The notes under the pieces were generated by a model. The model did not search any database and was not told the DNA's origin. It saw only the letters and a program-made list of their open reading frames with translations. Positions 1-5,257 of a DNA stretch of 10,573 nt are shown piece by piece. Source of the stretch: an uncultured Selenomonas sp. (lineage in GTDB: Bacteria > Bacillota > Negativicutes > Selenomonadales > Selenomonadaceae); NCBI GenBank assembly GCA_938045435.1, contig CALIBA010000138.1, forward strand, positions 1 to 10,573, written 5' to 3'. The translations under genes and the position numbers were made by a program. Position 1 is the first letter of the stretch, and every line of letters begins with the position of its first letter.

Positions 1-356
1 TGCTTCCCTTTTTCGGTACGGCACATATTGTCTATCGCCCGCACGCAGGACGCGTCGCGGGTTTTGGCGTTTTCACGGAGCTTGTTGATCTCTTGGCACG
101 CCGTCCGCAGCTGCAGGAGCGTTTGACAGAGAATATTGCACGGGAGATTGCGTGCGGGCTTGGTGCAGAGGGGGTGCTCGTCGTACTCGATGCGCGCCAA
201 CTCTGTATGATGATGCGCGGCGAACGCGCACATGGAACACGAACGACAACCTCCGCGTGTCATGGTATTTTTCGAGAAGATAAGGCGGCAGAACTGCAGG
301 CATGGCAGATGCTGGGAGAGTGGAATGAGAGTACAGAGAACATATCGCTTCCGTGA
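1..356 (+). CDS. folE: GTP cyclohydrolase I, 3' end (5' truncated by window)
   Basis: This is the C-terminal part of GTP cyclohydrolase I, the cytoplasmic enzyme that converts GTP to 7,8-dihydroneopterin triphosphate and so starts folate synthesis. Reading from base 3, the visible part begins LPFFG, just after where the family's zinc-binding CEHH motif would lie, outside the window. It then shows the conserved ARRPQLQERLT block and LCMMMRG, whose Cys is the second zinc ligand in this family. Next comes TTTSACHGIF, equivalent to the usual TVTSAVRGxF. The tail after this block is about 30 residues, a little longer than usual. The stop is TGA at 354-356. The next gene, folP, starts 32 bases before this stop, which suggests coupled translation. 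The family call is firm; the start and promoter cannot be seen. Confidence 0.93.
   Translation, partial: LPFFGTAHIVYRPHAGRVAGFGVFTELVDLLARRPQLQERLTENIAREIACGLGAEGVLVVLDARQLCMMMRGERAHGTRTTTSACHGIFREDKAAELQAWQMLGEWNESTENISLP
314..318 (+). promoter_or_regulatory. ribosome binding site fixing the folP start
   Basis: GGGAG lies six bases before the ATG at 325. It supports that ATG over the longer in-frame ORF start at 232, which would overlap folE by 125 bases and add residues with no DHPS counterpart. The site sits inside the folE coding sequence. Confidence 0.6.
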
Positions 357-1173
357 TGGGAAAATCTTGACGCTGGGCGCACGTACACGCATCATGGGCA
401 TATTGAACGTAACGCCAGACTCGTTCTCTGACGGCGGTAAATGGAACCAGATTGATCGGGCGCTATGGCACATGGAGGAAATGGTGCGGGATGGTGCAGA
501 CATCATTGATGTCGGTGCTGAATCCAGTCGTCCAGGCTTCGTTCCCATGGGAGCCACAGAGGAAATTGAGCGCCTGATGCCGTTTTTGAGCGCTGTCTTG
601 AAAGAGTGCCCCGTCCCCGTCTCTGTGGACACGTTCAAGGCAGAAACCGCACGTGCCGCACTTTCTGCGGGTGTGCACATACTGAACGATATATGGGGGC
701 TTCAATATGCAGAGGAGCCGGGGGAGATGGCGCATGCAGCAGCGGAGGCAGATGTGCCTGTCATCGTTATGCACAATCAGCACGGGACATCATATGATAA
801 CGACATCATTTCTGCTATGCGGGCATTTTTTGTACAGTCTTTTGCCATTTCCGATGCGGCAGGGCTGTGCAGGGAGAATCTGATCCTGGACCCTGGCATT
901 GGATTTGGCAAGACGGCAGAGGATAATCTCCGTGTTTTGCATCATATGGATGGTCTCATCTCCTATGAGGGAGAGGCGTATCCACTGCTCCTTGGCGCGA
1001 GCCGTAAGAGTTTTATCGGCGCAGCGCTGGGTCTGCCTCTTGAGGAGCGGATGGAGGCGACCGGGGCGGCATGTATTTTTGGTATCACGCGCGGCGCCTC
1101 TATTATACGTGTTCATGATGTGCGGCCGATTGTGCGCATGTGTCGTATGGCAGATGCGATTTTGGGAGCATGA
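325..1173 (+). CDS. folP: dihydropteroate synthase (DHPS)
   Basis: DHPS condenses 6-hydroxymethyl-dihydropterin pyrophosphate with p-aminobenzoate to give dihydropteroate; it is the sulfonamide target. With the ATG at 325 the protein has 282 residues, the family's usual length for a TIM barrel. Motifs in order are NVTPDSFSDGG (28-38), GAESSRPG (64-71, the pABA/sulfa loop, usually GGESTRPG), VDTFKAETA (101-109), HILNDIWG (118-125), VIVMHN (146-151), LDPGIGFGK (188-196), LGASRKSFIG (223-232) and the terminal IRVHDV (261-266). All the expected pterin-binding residues (Asn, Asp, Lys, Arg-x-His) appear to be present. It overlaps folE by 32 bases and is followed three bases later by folB. The Thr-to-Ser change in the SRPG loop is visible, but I cannot say whether it affects sulfa binding. 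It carries no two-residue insertion of the Sul type. Confidence 0.96.
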   Translation: MRVQRTYRFRDGKILTLGARTRIMGILNVTPDSFSDGGKWNQIDRALWHMEEMVRDGADIIDVGAESSRPGFVPMGATEEIERLMPFLSAVLKECPVPVSVDTFKAETARAALSAGVHILNDIWGLQYAEEPGEMAHAAAEADVPVIVMHNQHGTSYDNDIISAMRAFFVQSFAISDAAGLCRENLILDPGIGFGKTAEDNLRVLHHMDGLISYEGEAYPLLLGASRKSFIGAALGLPLEERMEATGAACIFGITRGASIIRVHDVRPIVRMCRMADAILGA

Positions 1174-1176
1174 TAT

Positions 1177-1545
1177 ATGGACAAGATTTTTCTGCGCGGT
1201 ATGCGTTTTGTGGCCACACATGGTGTACTTCCGCACGAGCGCGTTGTTCCCCAACCTTTTGTACTAGACCTAGATCTTGGTCTTGACCTAGGTACAGCGG
1301 GGAAAGAGGATGATCTTGCGGCAACAGTGAGCTATGCTGAGGTATATGATGTTGCGGCCAATGTTATGCAGGGTGAGACGAAAAATCTGATTGAGGCACT
1401 TGCAGAGGGGGTTGCGGAGGAACTTCTTGCTGCCTTTCAAAAGCTTCGGTGGGTACGTGTTACGGTTCATAAACCAGCAGCGCCAATCTATGGGCTTTTT
1501 TCTGATGTGGGTGTCAGCATCACGCGGTGCAGGGGATCATCGTGA
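1177..1545 (+). CDS. folB: dihydroneopterin aldolase
   Basis: FolB cleaves dihydroneopterin to 6-hydroxymethyl-dihydropterin and glycolaldehyde, supplying the substrate for FolK. The 122-residue length is normal. The N-terminus MDKIFLRGM and the THGVLPHE motif are typical. Glu21 matches the family's active-site Glu, LIEALAE contains the pterin-anchoring Glu73, and VTVHKP contains the catalytic Lys99. The YAEVYD block (53-58) and the final GVSITR strand also match. A GGGAG site at 1163-1167 sits nine bases before the ATG. The stop TGA at 1543-1545 overlaps the proposed GTG start of folK-folA. A short Asp/Leu run (31-38) is coded by DNA holding three CTAG tetramers, an oddity that does not disturb the protein. 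Confidence 0.95.
   Translation: MDKIFLRGMRFVATHGVLPHERVVPQPFVLDLDLGLDLGTAGKEDDLAATVSYAEVYDVAANVMQGETKNLIEALAEGVAEELLAAFQKLRWVRVTVHKPAAPIYGLFSDVGVSITRCRGSS
1531..1535 (+). promoter_or_regulatory. ribosome binding site fixing the folK-folA start
   Basis: AGGGG lies six bases before the GTG at 1542, inside folB. It favours that GTG over an in-frame GTG at 1527, which lacks such a site and would add five residues before the conserved AYIGLGANLG strand. The chosen start gives a GTGA stop/start overlap with folB, typical of translational coupling. Confidence 0.6.
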
Positions 1546-2510
1546 AGCATACGGCGTATATCGGTCTTGGTGCAAATCTCGGTGACCGTGGAGAATGTAT
1601 GCGCACGGCATTGCGCCGAATGGCTGCGTGTGCGGACATATCTTTGGAGCGTATTTCCTCATTTTACGAAACGCCTCCATGGGGGAATATCGACCAGCCC
1701 CCTTTTCTGAATGCTGCTGCACGCATTTCGTTTTGTGGTACGCCGTATCATCTGCTTGAACAACTGCAAAGCATAGAGTATGCACTTGGACGTGTACGTC
1801 GTGAACGTTGGGGGGCGCGTACGCTCGATTTGGATATTCTCCATATTGAGGGCATGACCGCCGAGGATGATATACTGACCCTGCCACATCCCTATCTTAC
1901 GCAGAGAGCTTTTGTTCTCGTGCCGCTTGCAGAAATTGCACCTGCACTTGTGCTTCATGGAAAAACAGCTGCAGAGTGGTGCCGTTTATCCGATTGTACG
2001 GGTATTGTCCGTGCAGCGGAATTATCTAGCCCATATCCACTGGAACTTATTGTGGCTGCGGATGAGGCCGGCGGCATTGGAAGGGCAGGGGGGCTTCTCA
2101 CGCACTGCAAGGAGGATATGGCGTACTTTCGCAGGCAGACGATGGGCGGCATTGTCATCATGGGGCGGCGGACGATGGAGAGCCTGCCTGATAAGCAACC
2201 TCTTGCGGGGCGGGAAAATATTGTCCTATCAAGCCATTTACAAGGGGCAAATGGTTTTTGTGTTGTACCCAATGTGTCTGCTCTGTGGAATTTACTTGGG
2301 CAGCTGACCGTGGATGCCTCCAGGCGCATTTTTACAATCGGCGGGGCAGAATGCTATCGAGCGCTCTTACCCTATGTGCATCAAGCATATGTGACGAGGC
2401 TGCCAGGCATCTATGGAGCCGATACGTTTTTGCCGCTGCTGAAAGGATTTGCTCTGTCAGAGAGGCGCATAGGAGAACATTGTATTTTTGAAATCTACAA
2501 GAGGATCTAG
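1542..2510 (+). CDS. bifunctional HPPK-DHFR fusion
   Basis: One uninterrupted 322-residue protein joins two folate enzymes. Residues 1 to about 155 are 6-hydroxymethyl-dihydropterin pyrophosphokinase (FolK). They carry YIGLGANLGDR (6-16), SSFYETPPWG (39-48), GRVRRERWG (83-91) and RTLDLDI (93-99), in which Asp96 and Asp98 match the two magnesium-binding Asps. PHPYLTQRAFVLVPL follows at about 115-129. Residues about 165-322 are dihydrofolate reductase (FolA): LELIVAADEAGGIG, KEDMAYFRR with Asp192 at the catalytic acid position, GGIVIMGRRTMESLP, IVLSS, FTIGGAECY (NADPH site) and the ADTFLP strand. The linker is only about 10-15 residues. FolK acts before FolP and DHFR after FolC, so the fused steps are not consecutive. 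The DHFR segment before Asp192 reads GLLTHCKED, without the usual Pro-Trp. The start is GTG. No single symbol fits, so none is given; folK-folA describes it. Confidence 0.93.
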   Translation: MKHTAYIGLGANLGDRGECMRTALRRMAACADISLERISSFYETPPWGNIDQPPFLNAAARISFCGTPYHLLEQLQSIEYALGRVRRERWGARTLDLDILHIEGMTAEDDILTLPHPYLTQRAFVLVPLAEIAPALVLHGKTAAEWCRLSDCTGIVRAAELSSPYPLELIVAADEAGGIGRAGGLLTHCKEDMAYFRRQTMGGIVIMGRRTMESLPDKQPLAGRENIVLSSHLQGANGFCVVPNVSALWNLLGQLTVDASRRIFTIGGAECYRALLPYVHQAYVTRLPGIYGADTFLPLLKGFALSERRIGEHCIFEIYKRI

Positions 2511-2518
2511 GAAGTAAA

Positions 2519-3214
2519 ATGGCAAAGGCAATTTTTCAAAACGACTGGCAGGAACTTCTTGCAGATGAGATGTCACAGCCCTATTATCGGGAGCTGCGTC
2601 AATTTCTTATCGAGGAATACCGTACGCAGCGCGTGTATCCAGATATGTATGCGATTTTTAATGCACTTCACTATACGAGCTTCGAGGATACAAAGGTCGT
2701 CATTTTAGGGCAGGATCCGTACCATGGAGATGGACAGGCACATGGACTGTCATTTTCCGTACAGGTTGGTGTGGAGCCTCCGCCTTCTCTCTTAAATATC
2801 TATAAAGAGATGCAGGATGATCTCGGCATATCCCCGCCGGACCACGGTTGTCTCATCCCGTGGGCAAAGCAGGGCGTTCTCCTCCTCAATACAGTACTCA
2901 CTGTGCGTGCTCATGCGGCAGCTTCCCATCAAGGACATGGATGGGAGCGGTTTACCGATCATATCATCCAGTTGCTTGGGATGCGCAGCGCACCGCTTGC
3001 TTTTATTCTTTGGGGTAGTCCTGCGCGGAAAAAGAAGAGCCTTATCACGAATCCAGCGCATCTCATTGTTGAATCCCCCCATCCAAGTCCGCTCTCAGCG
3101 CACCGAGGATTCTTCGGCAGCTGTCCCTTTTCACGTGTCAACGACTTTCTTGTGCGAGTAGGCGAGCAGCCAATTACATGGAAACTCCCACCGGCAACTG
3201 CACTTGAGGTGTAA
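2519..3214 (+). CDS. ung: uracil-DNA glycosylase, family 1
   Basis: Ung removes uracil from DNA after cytosine deamination or dUTP incorporation, opening base-excision repair in the cytoplasm. The 231-residue length matches the family. It contains GQDPYHGDGQAHGLSFS (64-80) with catalytic Asp66, PPPSLLNIYKE (88-98), the GVLLLNTVLTVR strand (119-130), FILWGSPA (162-169) and SPHPSPLSAHRGFFG (186-200) with catalytic His188 and the DNA-intercalating Leu192 loop. AGGAAG lies four bases before the ATG, partly overlapping the end of the previous gene. It follows folK-folA by eight bases, so it is probably the last gene of the folate transcript. No strong terminator follows. Confidence 0.97.
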   Translation: MAKAIFQNDWQELLADEMSQPYYRELRQFLIEEYRTQRVYPDMYAIFNALHYTSFEDTKVVILGQDPYHGDGQAHGLSFSVQVGVEPPPSLLNIYKEMQDDLGISPPDHGCLIPWAKQGVLLLNTVLTVRAHAAASHQGHGWERFTDHIIQLLGMRSAPLAFILWGSPARKKKSLITNPAHLIVESPHPSPLSAHRGFFGSCPFSRVNDFLVRVGEQPITWKLPPATALEV

Positions 3215-3278
3215 CGCAGGAAACCCGCTTGTAGGAGCGTTGATTTCTGTGATGGCTGTTTTTGTTTCAGTGATTATT

Positions 3279-3287
3279 TGATATAAT
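3279..3287 (+). promoter_or_regulatory. extended -10 promoter for msrAB
   Basis: TGATATAAT gives a perfect -10 hexamer (TATAAT, 3282-3287) preceded by the TG of an extended -10 element at the right distance. The -35 region is only a T-rich stretch (about 3259-3264, TTTTTG) and is a poor match. Transcription would begin near 3294, giving a leader of about 40 bases before msrAB. It is the only good promoter in the 123-base gap between ung and msrAB. Confidence 0.65.
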
Positions 3288-3337
3288 ACGAATAAAGAAT
3301 GGTATATCCTGTGGAGGACCGCTGAAAGGAGTTTATC

Positions 3338-4468
3338 ATGAAAATTGCATCATTGCGTTTTGCCTGTGCACTTGGCTTGCTTGTTTGTCTCGGTGGCTGC
3401 GGAACCTCCTCTGTGTCCTCGGCAGAGATGCCGCAGGAGATTGTGCAGAAGAATCATCCAGCTGCAGGACAGAAAGAAATCTATCTTGCAGGCGGCTGCT
3501 TCTGGGGGACGGAACTTTATCTCGCTCTTGTACATGGCGTTGTCTCGGTAGAGAGTGGCTATGCAAATGGGAATACGGCAAACCCCTCCTATAGAGAGGT
3601 CTGCGGCGGAAGCGGTCATGCAGAAACAGTTCATGTTGTCTATGATCCAAGCATCGTACCTCTTGAAACGCTCCTTGCGACATTTTATGATTCGATTGAT
3701 CCGACAGCAAAGGATCGGCAAGGGAACGATGTGGGGCGTCAGTATCGAACGGGCATTTATTATGCAGCCAATGCGGATGGCAGTAAGAGCCGGGATGCCG
3801 AAATCATCCAGACATCCCTTGAGCAGCTTCAGCAAAAACTGAATCAACCCATCGCTATTGAAACAGGTCCGATTGTGAACTTTTACCGTGCGGAGGATGA
3901 ACATCAAGAGTATTTAGAGCGGCATCCAAATGGTTACTGTCATATTTCCCCTGCACTTATCACTGCAATGCGTGAGAAACGTGCGGCGGCAAAAACTGAA
4001 TCAGTGCATTCATCCGCTAAAGTCTATGAAAAGCCGTCTGATGCAGAACTGAAAGAGCGCCTTACCGATTTGCAGTATGCAGTGACCCAGAAAAAGGCGA
4101 CAGAACCTCCGTTTCGCAATGCATATGACCATGAGTTTCGCGATGGGATTTACTGTGATATTACAACAGGGGAGCCGCTTTTCATCTCAACGGACAAATA
4201 TGATTCCGGCTGTGGCTGGCCGGCATTCTCGCGCCCGATTGATGCCGCACTTCTCGCTGAACATGAAGACCTGTCGCATGGGATGGTTCGTACTGAGGTG
4301 ACTGCCGCAGGGAGCGGCGCACATCTCGGGCATGTATTCGATGACGGTCCCGCAGCACTTGGCGGACAACGCTACTGTATCAACAGCGCCTCCCTGCGCT
4401 TCATTCCAAAGGAGGATATGGCAGCTGAGGGCTATGGCGACTATCTTTATCTCTTTGATAAAAAGTAG
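3338..4468 (+). CDS. msrAB: lipoprotein peptide-methionine sulfoxide reductase MsrA/MsrB fusion
   Basis: This 376-residue protein reduces both methionine-S-sulfoxide (MsrA part) and methionine-R-sulfoxide (MsrB part) in oxidised proteins. Residues 1-21 form a lipoprotein signal: a basic N-terminus, a hydrophobic stretch, and the lipobox LGGC with Cys21, so it should sit on the membrane outside the cytoplasm. MsrA (about 46-205) has GGCFWG with catalytic Cys54 and PNGYC with likely resolving Cys201. MsrB (about 228-370) has SGCGWPAF with resolving Cys292, HLGHVFDDGP (331-340) and RYCINS with catalytic Cys347. It lacks the paired CxxC zinc sites, as in other MsrA-MsrB fusions. It has no thioredoxin-like domain like that of Neisseria PilB, so it must get electrons from a separate partner not seen here. 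AAGGAG (3326-3331) is six bases before the ATG. It appears to be transcribed alone from its own promoter. Confidence 0.95.
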   Translation: MKIASLRFACALGLLVCLGGCGTSSVSSAEMPQEIVQKNHPAAGQKEIYLAGGCFWGTELYLALVHGVVSVESGYANGNTANPSYREVCGGSGHAETVHVVYDPSIVPLETLLATFYDSIDPTAKDRQGNDVGRQYRTGIYYAANADGSKSRDAEIIQTSLEQLQQKLNQPIAIETGPIVNFYRAEDEHQEYLERHPNGYCHISPALITAMREKRAAAKTESVHSSAKVYEKPSDAELKERLTDLQYAVTQKKATEPPFRNAYDHEFRDGIYCDITTGEPLFISTDKYDSGCGWPAFSRPIDAALLAEHEDLSHGMVRTEVTAAGSGAHLGHVFDDGPAALGGQRYCINSASLRFIPKEDMAAEGYGDYLYLFDKK

Positions 4469-4499
4469 GGGCTTAGGTTCGCAGTATCTGAAAAAGCGT

Positions 4500-4520
4500 T
4501 CAATAAGCAGAATTTATTGA
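4500..4520. repeat. inverted repeat overlapping the -35 box of the ABC promoter
   Basis: The 7-base arms TCAATAA (4500-4506) and TTATTGA (4514-4520) are perfect reverse complements separated by seven bases. The right arm covers four of the six bases of the TTGACA -35 element, the position expected for a repressor operator. The sequence is AT-rich, so chance is possible. I do not recognise a known regulator box. Confidence 0.4.
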
Positions 4521-4545
4521 CAACAATGTACTGTTGAAATATAAT
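4517..4545 (+). promoter_or_regulatory. perfect-consensus sigma-70-type promoter
   Basis: TTGACA (4517-4522) and TATAAT (4540-4545) are separated by exactly 17 bases, the ideal housekeeping promoter. Transcription should begin near 4552 and read into the ABC permease and the long gene run behind it. Such a strong unmodified promoter usually needs a repressor or downstream control. Inverted repeats at the -35 box and in the spacer are candidates. Confidence 0.88.
4521..4536. repeat. inverted repeat in the promoter spacer
   Basis: CAACA (4521-4525) and TGTTG (4532-4536) are perfect 5-base inverted arms with a six-base centre. They lie between the -35 and -10 boxes of the strong promoter. A protein bound here would block RNA polymerase. 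The arms are short, so this is suggestive only. Confidence 0.35.
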
Positions 4546-4562
4546 ATTAAGAACGGGTATTT

Positions 4563-4601
4563 ATGCAAAAAAGTAATCGTATAGGATGGATGAACTTATG
4601 A
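4563..4601 (+). CDS. possible 12-codon leader ORF before the ABC permease
   Basis: An ATG at 4563, about 11 bases after the predicted transcript start, opens a 12-residue frame (MQKSNRIGWMNL). Its TGA stop (4599-4601) overlaps the proposed permease ATG (4598-4600) as ATGA. Only a weak GGG (4555-4557) lies upstream. The peptide is not rich in any one amino acid, so classical attenuation is not supported; translational coupling is the likelier use. It may be chance. Confidence 0.25.
   Translation: MQKSNRIGWMNL
4584..4589 (+). promoter_or_regulatory. ribosome binding site fixing the ABC permease start
   Basis: GGATGG, a near match to the consensus, lies eight bases before the ATG at 4598. An in-frame ATG at 4586 sits inside this site and has no usable ribosome site of its own. 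I therefore prefer 4598. Confidence 0.5.
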
Positions 4602-5257
4602 CGTTTGATATGAACTTGGTGATGAACTCATTCCCCCTCCTACTGGTTGGCGCGGGTGTCACGATACAAATTACGGTGCTTTCCACGGCGATTGGCTTTA
4701 TCATTGGTCTTGTCGTAGGCGTTGCCCGTATTTCAAAAGTACGCCCGCTGCGCATGCTTGCAGAGGTGTATGTGGAATTTTTCCGTGGAACGCCGCTCCT
4801 CGTTCAGATCTTTCTCTTTTACTTTGCGCTGCCTGTGGTTACAGGGCAGCGCATTGACCCGTTTATTGCGGCGATTTCTGCATGCGGCATCAACTCCGGT
4901 GCCTATGTGGCGGAGATCTTTCGCGCAGGGATTCAGTCCGTGGATGCAGGGCAGATGGAGGCAGGGCGCTCTCTTGGCATGACGTGGCTCCAGACGATGC
5001 GCTATATTATTGTCCCGCAGGCATTCAAGCGGGTTATCCCGCCGCTCGGCAACGAGTTCATCGCGATGCTCAAAGATTCGTCCCTCGTATCGGTCATTGG
5101 TTTTGAGGAACTCACGCGGCGCGGTCAACTCATCATCGCTAAGACCTATGGGTCGTTTGAGATTTGGCTGAGTGTCGCCGTGATCTATCTCGCTATGACA
5201 CTGACGATTTCGCGCTTTGTCGCATATCTGGAACGGAGGTACAGGGTTCATGATTGA
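4598..5257 (+). CDS. polar amino acid ABC transporter, permease protein
   Basis: This 219-residue inner-membrane protein belongs to the HisM/GlnP/TcyB-type permeases of the polar amino acid uptake family. It probably works as a homodimer with the ATPase encoded next to it. Hydrophobic segments are visible near 12-42, 66-82, 86-106, 160-170 (partial) and 186-206. FFRGTPLLVQ (61-70) is a family hallmark. The ATPase-contacting EAA loop runs EAGRSLGMTW to VPQA (121-142), followed by PPLGNEFIAMLKDSSL. Its 3' end overlaps the ATPase gene by eight bases. No solute-binding protein gene is found on either side, and none is fused to this protein, so the substrate cannot be told; cystine, glutamine or a basic amino acid are all possible. 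It is the first full gene after the strong promoter. Confidence 0.92.
   Translation: MTFDMNLVMNSFPLLLVGAGVTIQITVLSTAIGFIIGLVVGVARISKVRPLRMLAEVYVEFFRGTPLLVQIFLFYFALPVVTGQRIDPFIAAISACGINSGAYVAEIFRAGIQSVDAGQMEAGRSLGMTWLQTMRYIIVPQAFKRVIPPLGNEFIAMLKDSSLVSVIGFEELTRRGQLIIAKTYGSFEIWLSVAVIYLAMTLTISRFVAYLERRYRVHD

Noticed and set aside
790..1254. 154-residue reverse-strand open frame across folP/folB
   Set aside because: It lies antisense to two well-supported genes, has no recognisable motif or ribosome site, and is His/Arg/Cys-rich, as expected of an antisense shadow.
3226..3239. Possible terminator hairpin CGCT...AGCG after ung
   Set aside because: The stem is only four base pairs and is not followed by a T-run, so it does not qualify as an intrinsic terminator.
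3350..3907. 185-residue reverse-strand open frame across msrAB
   Set aside because: The forward frame carries all MsrA catalytic motifs; the reverse frame has none and no start signal.
4469..4499. Terminator after msrAB
   Set aside because: I looked for a GC-rich stem with a T-run in the gap and found only three-base pairings; read-through or a factor-dependent stop is possible.
4552..4597. Riboswitch or T-box leader before the ABC transporter
   Set aside because: The predicted leader is under 50 bases, too short for a T-box or known amino acid riboswitch, and no conserved core was seen.
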